From NCBI RefSeq assembly GCF_964340395.1, contig NC_135559.1:18790050-18854049 (forward strand): a stretch of 64,000 nucleotides of DNA, given 5' to 3'. The position numbers and the translations under genes were made by a program. The notes beneath the pieces are model-generated. The model worked only from the letters and a program-made list of their open reading frames with translations, was not told the origin of the DNA and ran no database searches. How positions within the stretch are numbered: position 1 is the first letter of the stretch; each line of letters begins with the position of its first letter. This DNA comes from Glandiceps talaboti. Taxonomy: Eukaryota > Hemichordata > Enteropneusta > Spengelidae. Positions 45,985 to 57,386 of this stretch are shown here, in pieces.

Positions 45985-47019
45985 ATGGACGATTGGTTCT
46001 ACCGTGAAATTTATTATGAAAACGATGTGTGGACAACGGATGCGTTGGATTATAACTGTTTATTAATTGAAGATCCATTTTACAGGGCTCTTAAAATACA
46101 TCAAGATCCACTTCTTCTAGAAGCCCTCAGATTACAATGTATTGCCGATTCGCCAGCGTCGAGAGATTATACTCCTATATATGAAAATGTCGATGAATAT
46201 TGTCCACGAATTACCAAATATTTCTACAGAATGGATAAAGTGGTGCATCAAGCTATTAAAACAGACCACGGTAACTTTTTAGAGTACGCTTTGAACAACT
46301 ATGACTTACGATTTCCTCTCAATTATTATGATCACTGGCAAACACATATAACGGTAACGGCTTTGGAGCATCTCAGTTTGAATTGTTTAAAGGTCATATT
46401 CGCGTATTTTTCAAAATTCAATATCCCTTGGCATTCTTTGAAAGTAGATGTGCTCTGTCACGCATTATCTGAATGTTATAATTACCGTCATGTAGAACTT
46501 CATGATGCCAAGTTTCAAAGGGCACAAAAAATCTTAAAATATATCATGTCACATAAACAAGCGCTGACTCCTCATGCACAAGCATTATTCAGTTCCATGT
46601 ACAAGATTGTCTCTTTGCGACCATATCTAAAACCAATCATTCCGTATTATAATCAACCAGATACCTTATTTGCTCAATGTATTTTCAAAATTAGACATTG
46701 TCTATCGTTAGGTTGGAGTCCAAAGTTCTATGGAGGTTATATAAATTTGTCTATTACAAAGCAGGAAAGTGAACACCGAGTTTCACGATTACAACTTCCA
46801 AAATCTATCAAATCAGCTGTTTCGGATTCGCGCACTATTTTCACTGTTGCTACTTTCCCATTACCTCCATTTCATCCTCATCATTATACCTATAATTGGT
46901 ATAATGGCTATCCAAATACGGTAATTTACCCACAAATAGATGACACGTATTTATTTCCACGCAAACAAACAAACAAACAAACAAACAAACAAATAAACAA
47001 ACAACACAGTGAATACTAA
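45985..47019 (+). CDS. Unrecognised 344-residue ORF between integrase and envelope (LTR element)
   Basis: An open frame starting MDDWFYREIYYENDVW, rich in Tyr, His and Leu. Its middle part, with helical pairs such as HLSLNCLKVIFAYFSKF, is faintly ankyrin-like, but I cannot claim that fold. It ends in a (CAAA)n microsatellite that encodes TNKQTNKQ repeats. There is no signal peptide or membrane segment. It could be an accessory protein, a captured host gene or a capsid-related part. No homologue comes to mind. Confidence 0.6.
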   Translation: MDDWFYREIYYENDVWTTDALDYNCLLIEDPFYRALKIHQDPLLLEALRLQCIADSPASRDYTPIYENVDEYCPRITKYFYRMDKVVHQAIKTDHGNFLEYALNNYDLRFPLNYYDHWQTHITVTALEHLSLNCLKVIFAYFSKFNIPWHSLKVDVLCHALSECYNYRHVELHDAKFQRAQKILKYIMSHKQALTPHAQALFSSMYKIVSLRPYLKPIIPYYNQPDTLFAQCIFKIRHCLSLGWSPKFYGGYINLSITKQESEHRVSRLQLPKSIKSAVSDSRTIFTVATFPLPPFHPHHYTYNWYNGYPNTVIYPQIDDTYLFPRKQTNKQTNKQINKQHSEY

Positions 47020-47215
47020 TTGGAAATAGACATTTCTTACATTCTTCGGATCTCATACAGATCACTCTTTCCAAATTCGTCGTATTGCCTTATATGGTAA
47101 GAAAAGTTTTGACTACCCCAGCCTCGCTATTTTCATAACAGAAGAATTTCTATAATCGGACATGATCACACTACCCACGAAATACAATTGCTAAAAGTTT
47201 ATTTCATCATTCACC

Positions 47216-49783
47216 ATGGCACGAACAACTTTTCTATCTAAAATGGTTGGTACGACTTTCTTACTCTACATCACATTTGTACCATTTTTAAATGCCAAAA
47301 GTGAATGGTCTGACGATTTCGTGGCAACCGACGATATCCAACGTCTAAATTATGGAGTGATTTTCGAAAAAGTTGCAGTAATTGAAGCATCATCCAGCAG
47401 TTGGTCACTAACAATCGCAGTTCCGTGGCTAGATATCTCTGAAATCGCAAGGGCTACGTCGACATTTCAACATAAACAGGTGTGTCTCTTAAATGTTACT
47501 GATGCAATGTGTGATGAATTCTCTGCTTCTATTAAAACGTTAAACTATCGTATAAAATACAAACTGAAAGCATTACGACATTGTCTAAATGAACTGGATC
47601 GACTATCATCATTTAAGTATGGAAACAAGGGATTTGACAAAACCTTTGCCACCTCGGAACGTCAGTCTCGAGCAGCAATTATACCGATTATTGGCCAAAT
47701 ATCGAAAACTATATTTGGAACAGCTACAACAAAAGATGTCACAATTTTGGCTCGTCATATTTCTTCAGTTGAAGAGGAACTAACACATCAACGTACAGGT
47801 CTACGTCATTTCACATCGGATCTGAGTTCTGTACTCAAGATTACGAATCAAAGAATTGACAATTTGTGGTCTTCTGTTAATAACACTTTTTCGACTGTAG
47901 AACAATTAACAATTGCAGTAGCAGACATTGAACGACTCCGTTTACAAACACAACGACAAGAACACAGTTACCATCTTTCAAATGACCAATTTCATCGTTA
48001 TATGTTGCTTTTAAATGCTCTCGATGACAGATCAAGAACATTGGATGTTTTAATCAACAAAGCAACAGGACGCTTAATTGGAATGCAAACTCTACTGGAA
48101 GGTTATTTACCTCCAGAATTTGTTTCTTCTAAGCTTCTGGAAGACTCGCTGCAAAATTTACAGGAAAATTTTCAAAAGAAATTCCCACAATATTCTCTGT
48201 GTCATTCGCATTCAAGCTATTACCATCGACATAAAGGAGCTACATTTTATAGATCTGGTCATAACATGTATATCGACATCCTAGTACCTTTATGTCGCCA
48301 TTCATTGATTTTTGATGTATTTAAGGTAATTCATCTACCAATTCCATCATTTCCTTTAGGGGATCATAACACAAATGAAACTGCCCTTGCGCGATCTGTT
48401 ACTGTTTTAAATAATTTGCCAGATTATTTTTCAGCCCAGCGAAATGGGGAATATTTTCTAGAAATGTCAACAGCTGAATTTCAAACGTGTCAAGGTTTAT
48501 CTATTCTAATTTGTCAACCACTTACGATTCTAAAACCAGATTTACCATCATGCGCTCGAGCAGTAATATTGAATCTGCATTCAAAAATTTTGAAATGGTG
48601 TAATCCTCAAATGATTGTCCGTCATACCGGTATTCCAAAAGCTAAAGTACTTCGAAATTCACAAGTATTAATACAGGGTTCTTCGTCAGACTGGCATCTC
48701 TCCTGTAGTGACTCAATGGTACAAAAAATTGACAAGTGTCACTTTTGCATAATTACAATACCGTGTGGTTGTCTGTTATTTTCAAACCACTATTTCATAG
48801 ATACATTGGCAAATAGTTGCCAGCAGGATCACAAGGTAGTATACAGTCATACTTTAAATGTACCAGTCCTTATGTCCTTGTATAGCACAACCCTTCCGAA
48901 TTTGAAATTTTCCACTTTGAGTGAAACTCCCATGACTGTTCAATTGCCCCACATAAAAGTTATGGAAAATGAGTGGCAACAAACCTTGGGCAGGGAAAAT
49001 AATATCAAAATCGATTTAAATCGTGCTGCCACTATGCTTCGTGAAAATTCTAAAGTTTTTCTCACGCCAATGGATCAATTTAAAGACGAAAATATCAAAA
49101 TTAGTGATAGTTCACTGGGTTTTACCTTATTCTCAACCCCGACTTGGATACCATTGGCATTGTCATGTTTTAACTTAGCACTAACAATCTATCTGATGTG
49201 GAAATTGAGAAATTTGAATATAACATTACAAATCTTAATGACTAGAAAAGTTGATGCGCAGCAAATTTATTGGTTTAAATCTACGATCCCATCGCCTACA
49301 CAAGCATTTGAACCTACGCAGAACACCGATTATATCAAATATATTATTGAAGCACTGTGTATCTTTGCTCTCTGTTTGATATTCATGGCCACCTACAAAT
49401 ACTGCCTTCGTACATTTAGACAATATTGGCGAAAACTAACAATTAAGAATAGAGATCATGAAGAGGGTCCTGTTGAGATGTCTAGCATTCCGATGCTACC
49501 CACTCAATCTAATGATAGTATGAACAATAGTAATAAGGACATGACACCCTTGACTGTTTGTACGATTCATGGCAACCCCTTAGAAGGCCCCTTCATTCAC
49601 GAAAATAAGGACGCACCTAATGCGACTATTGACATACCAGACGTGACTGATACACGGTCTCATAGTGTTGATGCTAGTAAATCCAGCGCTAATATTAGTA
49701 ATAAGACCTTACGTACTCCGGTTAAACATGATAAGGCTAATTCACAGTGTGACCCCTTGAGTTTAACTTGGTTTACAATATAA
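47216..49783 (+). CDS. Envelope-like ORF of the F-protein type (LTR element)
   Basis: An 855-residue open frame with an N-terminal signal-peptide-like segment, a furin-type site (RQSR) followed by a hydrophobic AAIIPIIGQISKTIFGTAT stretch, and a long heptad-rich helix. This matches the layout of the errantivirus/baculovirus F class of fusion glycoproteins. Two hydrophobic segments lie late in the protein (WIPLALSCFNLALTIYLM and IIEALCIFALCLIFMATY) before a cytoplasmic tail. It belongs to a broken element. Confidence 0.75.
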   Translation: MARTTFLSKMVGTTFLLYITFVPFLNAKSEWSDDFVATDDIQRLNYGVIFEKVAVIEASSSSWSLTIAVPWLDISEIARATSTFQHKQVCLLNVTDAMCDEFSASIKTLNYRIKYKLKALRHCLNELDRLSSFKYGNKGFDKTFATSERQSRAAIIPIIGQISKTIFGTATTKDVTILARHISSVEEELTHQRTGLRHFTSDLSSVLKITNQRIDNLWSSVNNTFSTVEQLTIAVADIERLRLQTQRQEHSYHLSNDQFHRYMLLLNALDDRSRTLDVLINKATGRLIGMQTLLEGYLPPEFVSSKLLEDSLQNLQENFQKKFPQYSLCHSHSSYYHRHKGATFYRSGHNMYIDILVPLCRHSLIFDVFKVIHLPIPSFPLGDHNTNETALARSVTVLNNLPDYFSAQRNGEYFLEMSTAEFQTCQGLSILICQPLTILKPDLPSCARAVILNLHSKILKWCNPQMIVRHTGIPKAKVLRNSQVLIQGSSSDWHLSCSDSMVQKIDKCHFCIITIPCGCLLFSNHYFIDTLANSCQQDHKVVYSHTLNVPVLMSLYSTTLPNLKFSTLSETPMTVQLPHIKVMENEWQQTLGRENNIKIDLNRAATMLRENSKVFLTPMDQFKDENIKISDSSLGFTLFSTPTWIPLALSCFNLALTIYLMWKLRNLNITLQILMTRKVDAQQIYWFKSTIPSPTQAFEPTQNTDYIKYIIEALCIFALCLIFMATYKYCLRTFRQYWRKLTIKNRDHEEGPVEMSSIPMLPTQSNDSMNNSNKDMTPLTVCTIHGNPLEGPFIHENKDAPNATIDIPDVTDTRSHSVDASKSSANISNKTLRTPVKHDKANSQCDPLSLTWFTI

Positions 49784-50540
49784 AGGTAGCGTCACTGGAA
49801 TTTTGATGGTTGACTATAGTCAATTTTGATTTCTGACTTTGAAATTATTATTAATGGTACCTATTTATAACGATGATTTCAATTTTGACGTCAATTTGTA
49901 ACATTTTATTGAGTTTTTTTTGTATAATTACTTTTGAACTGTATTACTTATTGAAATGAGAACATTGAACTCTAAACGTTGAGATCATTTCAACTACGAC
50001 TGTTGAAATAATATTGAACTCTACACTGTGAGACAATTTTGAACTTCTGATAAGAAGAAACATTTCAACTATGGACACATTTTGAGTAATAATTAAGATA
50101 ATGCGTTAAGATTAGATAAGAGATATTTTAACTTGTTGAAGACAAGTATTTTACGTTTATATAAGACACTTTTTCCATTTTAAGATAATAGAGTGTTTAC
50201 GATTATAGGATAAGTATATTTTAACTTTCAATGCCGACGTGTAATTTTCTGTCGACATAAGTGATTTCAATAATTTTATTAACATACTTTTATTAACATT
50301 CTAACATTTAAGTGATTTCAGAGACTTTGAACTTTTACTAACATTTTAACATTTTAACTACAAAAAAAATCCAAAACAAAAATTAATTATTACCAATTTT
50401 CTATTCTTTGATTACATTTTACCTTAGACAGAATGTCTTTGAATTTTGAATTTTACTCAAATTATTAATCTTTTTATTATTCTTTTCAATTTCAATTGCT
50501 TAATTGTTTTGGGGACAAAACACTATGGAGTAGGGGGTGG
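49784..50540. other. Non-coding 3' region of the LTR element
   Basis: AT-rich, with repeated 'TTGAACT..' and 'GAGATCATTTCAACTA' words and no open frame. It ends in the polypurine tract at about 50526-50540. Confidence 0.6.
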
Positions 50541-51231
50541 TGTTACAAAGTATATAACTGTATTATAAACACAGTAATTGTATCTAGGTTACCCGACCGT
50601 GTGAGGTCTAATTGATTAATGAGATAGTAATACGAGCTAGACCATGTTATTATTTGTAATTAAGTGAATGTTGCAAGTGTCACTACAAGTGATAAATCAC
50701 AACTTTTAATGAATTCAGCCTTAGTAGGAAAATAGATTATCTCTTAATTATTAAATTAACTGTAGTTCATAAACACTTCCTATATAAGGAAAAGAATTGA
50801 AGTTTACTGTAAACATGTTATTTACTAACCATATTTGTATTACGGAATAAAGATTTAGATTTGAATAAAATGTGAATGTTGGGTGTATGCTAATAAGCTA
50901 CTTGACACGGGGAGAGATCTTGCGGGACGGAGGGAAGCGACACGTCTGGATTTACGGTGTCTGATCTGCATCGTAGTAGAAATACTACGGGAAACTAATT
51001 GTTTCTATCTAGTTTGAACTGCCGTAAGTGAAGGAAAACGAATCCAAAGATCTAGTATTGTTGGTTAAAGCATACACCTACTTCACCAAAAGTAATATTC
51101 TGTGTGCTTGTGAGTTTATCCCCTGAATACGTGTCCTGAGATTCTGGTACCACTGAGATTGACTGTGTGTGTCTGAAGTTACAACTTGAATTTGGTCAAT
51201 AACTATCAACACCAAGGACAAGTCTGTAGCA
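50541..51231 (+). repeat. 3' LTR
   Basis: Direct copy of the 5' LTR, equal in length and about 99% identical. It carries GGAATAAAG, a likely polyadenylation signal. Confidence 0.93.
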
Positions 51232-51235
51232 CTTG

Positions 51236-51345
51236 TCCAAAAATCAAAGCCTGTTACCATAGTTTTTTTTAGTTTAATGAGTTATTTGCATAATTAGTGA
51301 TTCCCTTACATTCAGTTTAAATCTGGTTATAGTTTAATATAATTG
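51236..51345. repeat. Right remainder of the minisatellite element split by the LTR element
   Basis: AAAGCCTGTTACCATAG, TTTAGTTTAATGAGTTATTT and TAGTGATTCCCTTAC match the end of the inverted copy near 62425-62500. Confidence 0.8.
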
Positions 51346-51420
51346 TGGTAGTTTTACATACAGTACTTATATAATAGTGACATGATTAAATTTATTCCAA
51401 ATTTGAAAATACCCTTTTTC

Positions 51421-51615
51421 TCATAGTTGGTCTGGTATGACCAGGAAAAACTTCGACATGGTGATTGTGATCATCTGAACTACTTTCACCAAATCCTGAC
51501 CTGGCATACAACTGTAGTTTGCATAGGATTGATTAAACTTGTGGTGAATTGCCTCCACACCATGCTCAGACAATATTCCCAACCCACACTTATGCTCCAT
51601 AACCCTTTCCATTAC
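51421..51615 (-). pseudogene. Possible transposase-family fragment
   Basis: The minus-strand frame has CGLGILSEHGVEAIHHKFNQ. A 'GxLSEQGxExxHxxFN' motif recurs, from memory, at the C-terminal end of several uncharacterised transposon-like proteins of invertebrates. Only about 60 residues remain, so the call is tentative. Confidence 0.3.
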
Positions 51616-51699
51616 ATAACACTCTAAAAAAAATTAATTTTGGAAAGACAATACATGTAGGAAAAGTTTGCCTGTAGTGTGTCATAAGGTTGGTTATAG

Positions 51700-53141
51700 T
51701 TATAAAAATAAAAACACCGCCAATGGCGTTGTAGCACTACTGTACAGTTTTAAAAATGTTTATCCATATGCTAGTCCATGCTAACATTTAGGTGTTCATT
51801 TGCTGAATGACTATCCTATTGCCTATCCAACCATGTTCCTATCTTTGCGATATACGCAATCATTTGGCGGTTGCTATGGGCGCGGGCTTGTTGCTAGTCA
51901 CATTTGCATACATTTATTGAATGTTTATTCATTTGCCTTTCTATTCCTGTTATCTTTGCAATATACGTGATTATTTGGTTGTTGCTATGGGCGTGGTCTT
52001 GTTGCTAGGCAATTTTACATACATTTTTTGATTGTTTCTTCAATTTTCTATTTCTGGCGATATTTGTATACATTTTTTGAATGTTTACTCACTTGCCTAA
52101 CAGATGTTGTTATTTGAGCAAAATATATTGCCATTCGGTTGTTGCTAAGGGTGTGACCATTGTTGCTAGGGCCAATTGTGTCAAATATTTTGAAGAAAAT
52201 CTGCAGAATAACACTTCTAGAAACATCTGACAAAGTTTCAGTCTCATTGAGCAAGTACTTTTTGAGATATAATTTTTTGACAAAAATTACGTTTACACCT
52301 AATTTGCATATTACTGATGAGATCATTATATGCTTCAAGGCACGACTGCCTGTGCCAGGGACCCTATTTTGCATATGACTGACTGTATGTTTTGAGGTGG
52401 AGAACTTGTGACTCATTGGCAAGTAATCACCAAAATATAAACATTCCTTATCTGGGTTGTTCACATGCAAATGCCGCATATTTGAATAATTCTGAGTGAC
52501 ACACAATCTAAACAGCTGTTTGCAAGGGAATTTGTTTCATTTTGAAAGGTTTTTTCATTCTATGAAACAAACAGATTGATTTTCAACTAATTTGTGTATC
52601 AAGTTACCATCATACGACATTCACAAACAATTTGTACATGACACATGGCCTGTGTGTTTCTCGGAGCACAAAAAAATGATGAAAACAAGACCCACTGTAC
52701 AGCAGTTTGCATTTCCCACATTTGCATAGATTAGCCATAATCCTTTTTATATAGGGCAGTTCCGTGTTAAATAGTTCTTCATCTGTACACCCACAGATCC
52801 CTCTTAAATTTCAGCCCAATCTGCTGAGTACGTTTGGAATTATAGGTGTTTGACCAAAAAGACACATTTTTAGCCCTAATTTGCATCTTACCAAGGGAAT
52901 CATCATGTCATGAACAAATCTTAATTTACTCACATCTAAGAATGTCCCCATTAAATTTCATGCCAATCTCCCCAGTACTTTTGGAGTTTACTTTTTTGAC
53001 CAAAAAATCACATTTTTTTATCCAAAACCCACATCTCTGATGTGATCATTTTCATTTGAACAATTTCCGAACTAGACACCACAAGTAACTTGACCACCAA
53101 ATATAAAAGCAATCAGTGCAGCAGGTTTTGACTTTAAGTTG

Positions 53142-53178
<37 letters not shown>

Positions 53179-53192
53179 GCACGCACGCAGGC

Positions 53193-53261
<69 letters not shown>

Positions 53262-53310
53262 TACATACATACATACAGAAAGACAGACAGACAGACACTT
53301 TGCCATGCCT
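51700..53310. repeat. Composite tandem-repeat element ending in (AC)n/(CAGA)n microsatellites
   Basis: It starts with a block shared with 29625-29755. Then come about three units with GGTTGTTGCTATGGGCGTGG and TTGTTGCTAGG (near 51870, 51977, 52136). Then diverged blocks of about 145 bp or more carry 'TTTGACCAAAAA..CACATTTTT' and 'CTAATTTGCAT..TACTGATGAGATCAT' (near 52277, 52853, 52998). It ends at (CA)n, (GCAC)n and (CAGA)n from 53143 to 53295. Confidence 0.7.
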
Positions 53311-55140
53311 TTAGCACTACTGAACTTTCAGTTCAGTTGTGCTAAAAACAGAATGAACAGAATTCAAACTCAACCCAAGTTTTGTTTTCATTCTTTCGCA
53401 GCTATGGTGACAAAAAGGATACAACTTGATTTCACAATGATCAATATGCAAAACAAATTGGACATTCTCATCGTATCAACTACCCTATATATTATTTAAA
53501 CATTCACTAATTTACACACACATCCTGTTGACACAGTACCATCAGATCATATTCAGAATATTCAGTTGTGGAGTTCCACAATCATTAAATTATACAGAAT
53601 GAAATACATATATATTCAACAGGCATATCACACAATTGATTACCACATTATAAAGACCCTGTACTAAATGTTAAGGCTTGTCTAGTCCTCACTGATGGCT
53701 CAAAACTCTGTATGGAACTGTCAAATAAACAGAACAGAAAAACAACAAAAAACAAATAAAACAATCAAATACGAATTAGACATACTATTAAGAATAACAC
53801 TGAACCAGTTAGTACAAACACATCAGTTAGAACCTAAATACTTGTCTGCTGTCATTCTGTATAAGAATGAGCAGCACGTGCAAACAAACAAACAAACAAA
53901 CAAACAAACAAATAAACAAACAAACAAACAAACAAACAAACAAACAAAATTAAAGGATTTTCTGGGAAAAAAGGGTAAACAAACAAAATGGCAATATCTC
54001 TGCTCAGTAATTTAAGGACAGACCTTACAGCACTTATCCGCATGGTTTCCTACAAATGACTGACTATGGTAATTCTGCAAATAAACATTGATGGAAGCCA
54101 GTGTTGTGTCCAAATCTGTAAGGCCTGCAAGTGATGGAAGTTTTTGTTATACCTCTTCACTTTCCCACCTGCTACAATAAATACATAAAGTAATGTTAGT
54201 TAATATTTCACAATACCTGGAAGTAAACCAGTAAGAAAATATAATTAATGGTATGCTCCTTAAAATAAGTACACATAATATGAATATTAATCCTTGTCTT
54301 CTGCCTGTCTATACAAATCCTCCTTTAGGGAGCGATCAGTTTTTATGGCCGGGGGTGGGCCGGTGACTATTTGTTCATGCTGTACCTCCTAGTGACTCCC
54401 CTGCAATTCATCCACAAAACAATCCAACCCCCCCCCCCCTCTGACAAATAAAAAAACACAATGACCCTCCCCCCATCTGTTGACAATAAACACTCTATTC
54501 TCAAAGCATAATACCGCACACTGCATAGTTAATTTTACATGTTACATTTTTAGTAACTTTAAGTGTATCTGGTAAATTGCTAACCAAAATCCATTGTTTC
54601 ACATGTATAAAGCTCTTAAGATAGGAACCCTATGAGAAGTGTGATTGTCTATTCACGGACATACAAAATATTCATGTTTTAGTAACCAAACGTTCTAGGA
54701 TATCTCTGAGATTGAACTATTAATATTGATTAATTCAGCTAATTAGCAAGTACAATATTATAAATGGAGTTAATATACTTGTAAACCCATGTCCGTAACT
54801 GTCACACATAATGATGTACTCGCATCATATAATGAATTGTTTACATCATATAAAGATATGTTCACATCATATAGTCAATGTATTGTTTTCTTTAGACTTA
54901 ACACAACTGTGGCTTTCCATACATGTACACGTTTGCACTCCTCAAGGCACTTGTTTTACCTATCCATAACTGGCACTGACACAAAACTCCACCCACCCCC
55001 CATCCAGCCTACTACCTGGATTCATCGTTGTGATGATCTACTTTGATTTTCTCTTTTGTCCTACTGACTACTGCAGGCCTACTACCTGGATTCATCGTTG
55101 CCTCATGTTTTGTTGAAAGGCACCATGATAAAAGTATTTG
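53311..55140. other. Intergenic stretch with (CAAA)n microsatellite
   Basis: (CAAA)n at about 53881-53948. C-runs at 54428 and 54470 recall the G-run scraps elsewhere. TTACATCATATA-type words repeat three times near 54840. CTACTACCTGGATTCATCGT occurs twice, 70 bp apart (55009 and 55079). No gene is supported. Confidence 0.5.
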
Positions 55141-55149
55141 CCTATCAGG

Positions 55150-55540
55150 AGATATAAAAATAACCCCTTTCAAATTCATTCTTCAAAGTAGGGAGAACTC
55201 TACTCCATGATCTACAGGCATATCATAAAACCATTTCATGATTTAACATCACATAAATTTTGTGAAATTGCCAAGAAATACCAAATTGAATTTATTCATT
55301 TTTTTCCCTATTGTGAATGTAATAAACACTAAAGTTAGTCCTATACGACTGCGTCAAGGATATTAAGAGTACATGTAATCTGCTCACACCTATGAGGCAC
55401 TGTGAGAACAATGGCGGTGAAAGAAGTTTCAACTTGGTGTTTCTTGGCAATCACAACATATTTATGTGGTGTTAAATCATGAAATGACTTTCAAGAACCC
55501 AAATTAATGTCTTTATTTCTTGAAGTGGTGTTCCCCTTTA
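55150..55540. mobile_element. Foldback element 1 of a three-member cluster
   Basis: The left arm has CATTTCATGATTTAACATCA and ATTGCCAAGAAATACCAA; the right arm is the inverse, ending GAAGTGGTGTTCCCCTTTAA. Arms of about 110-120 bp; no coding sequence. Confidence 0.65.
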
Positions 55541-56019
55541 ATATTTTTTTCTGCTGTGTGACCACCACAAATACGGAACAAACCTGAAAAAAATAAATAA
55601 GTGTATTATCGATGTGTTTCTTCTCCGACACGTTAGTTACAGTACTAAGCAATTTATGCTTTTCTCCCCAGTCCCAAACAAATGAATAAATCATATGAAT
55701 AAAGTGTACCATTGGGACCTGATAAGCCATATATCTTCAGAGGTACTCATTATCTCCCACTATCCATACTAATATTCTCTTTCCTCTGAAGAAAGCATTC
55801 ATTGAGAAGAAATGAGCCATTTTATGAAAAATATTGAAAATTTAAGTTTATCTGTATGTACATGAAGTAGAGCTACTTCAACTCAGAGTCTTTCAGTGTA
55901 TCAACATCTACTTTGGTAGAGTCTTGTCAGAATCTTTTGTCATGAACAAATTCCACACCACAGTATATTCACAGCTGTTTGTTTCTTTCTCATTGACAAC
56001 CTGAAAGATGTTCTTCATC

Positions 56020-56465
56020 GAACCACCATCAGATTTCTGGAGAGTTATTTCATGAGTTTATATCACCTACTCCAATTACTTGCAATTTCTGAGAAACATC
56101 AAGTTGATCTTGTGCATTTAGAGAGTGTCTTTACTATGGGCTATTGCATTATGGAAGTCAGCTTTCAGAATGCATTTAATTGTTCAATTGTTGCATACCA
56201 AATATTCATGAGTACAAATATGCTATACAATTCAGTGTAAAACAACTATCATGAATATTCAGTGTTCAAACATTAAATACATTATTTGCAGACTCCCATG
56301 ATGCAATAGCCCATATAAAAGATACCCTATACAGGCACAAGATCAAATTGATGTTTCTCTGAAATAACAAGTAATGGTAGTCAATGTAAAATCATGATAT
56401 AACTCTTTAGATCCCATATTCAATGAAAAATCTATATTTCCTGGAGTGGCATTCCGCTTTAATCA
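56020..56465. mobile_element. Foldback element 2
   Basis: Left-arm words TGAGAAACATCAAGTTGATC and GGGCTATTGCATTATGG are mirrored on the right by CCATGATGCAATAGCCC and GATGTTTCTCTGAAATAAC. The right end, CTGGAGTGGCATTCCGCTTTAA, is the inverse of the family end 'TTAAAGGGGAACACCACTCC'. Confidence 0.7.
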
Positions 56466-56897
56466 TTTGATTACAAAACAACCCATCTCAATCATCATTA
56501 CTTTTCACACTTTACTGAACACGGATTCCCCTAAATTCATTGAGCAGACAAATACAAAACTATTCAACTACTATTTCAACTTTATCACAGTATAGCAGTA
56601 AACCAAATGAGAAATACCTTTCTAGGTCCTCTAGTCTTATTGTAACATCACAGTAGGTACAAGACTTGACAGAGTCACACAGGGTCCTAGTCTCAACTCC
56701 TGCATTTGTATACCTCTTCATCTGCTCCTTTTCAATTTGAAATAAAAAGGCAGATTTTCTGCCAAAAGAGGTAACTGTAGCACCTTTGCCTTCTCCGTGT
56801 CTTTTCATTCACTTTCAGTATGAACATTCCATTGTCTTTCCTTTGGCAATTTGTGAGATTTCATGTCAGTATTTGATTCAAAAACCTTGGCAAAATA

Positions 56898-57272
56898 ATT
56901 AAAGGGGAACACCACTCCAGTAAATTAAGTCATTTCCATAAACTATGGCCAAGAAACATCAATTTATTCTTGTGCATTTATAGATATGTTTGCCATGGGA
57001 TATTGCACCATGAAAGCCAGCAGAAATGTTTTCAAGTTACGCTGTGAATATCCATAAGAGCTTTTATTACACAGAGTACAGGCAAGCAGGCAACTTGAAT
57101 ACAGTATTTCTGATGACTCTCGTGATGCAATAGCCTATACCAGAGATACCCTATAAAGCATAAAATCAACTTGATGTTTCTCTGAAATTGCAAGTACTAA
57201 TTATAGGTGGTGATCATGAATAATGGAATTTACTCTCCAGAACCCATAGTTTATGAAAATGTCTCAATTATT
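56898..57272. mobile_element. Foldback element 3
   Basis: Starts TTAAAGGGGAACACCACTCC. Left words TATTGCACCATGAAAGCC and AGAAACATCAATTTATTC pair with right words GTGATGCAATAGCC and AACTTGATGTTTCTCTG. Same family as element 2 by shared arm words. Confidence 0.7.
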
Positions 57273-57386
57273 GCTTTACAGTTGTAATTTACAGTTGATG
57301 GCTGAGTGTACATAGAAACCATTATTTACAGAAGTCTATTTAAAATGGTATTTACAAATATACAAGTTAATGAGCATACTGCTTTG

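Larger units (their letters stand above)
39152..51231 (+). mobile_element. Ty3/Gypsy-group LTR element with chromodomain integrase and envelope ORF (young fossil)
   Basis: Two 691-bp LTRs (TGTTACAAAG...CTGTAGCA) bound a 12.1-kb element flanked by the 4-bp duplication CTTG (39148-39151 and 51232-51235). A TGG-starting primer-binding site (TGGTGGACGACTCCGGG) follows the left LTR and a purine tract (GGAGTAGGGGGTGG) precedes the right one. The order is gag, protease, RT, RNase H, integrase with chromodomain, an extra ORF, then envelope. The LTRs differ at roughly six positions, so insertion is recent on an evolutionary scale. The gag-pol part is interrupted about three times; the two 3' ORFs read open. 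It is a broken copy. Confidence 0.93.

Noticed and set aside
53052-53345. Frames of Cys/Val/Ser or Thr/Asp/Arg repeats
   Set aside because: They come from (CA)n and (CAGA)n microsatellites.
53695-54043. 106-residue frame with (TNKQ)n
   Set aside because: Only the (CAAA)n array keeps it open; the rest has no homology or splice context.
54789-55046. 85-residue frame near the repeated TACATCATATA words
   Set aside because: Low-complexity start, no homology and no splice signals.
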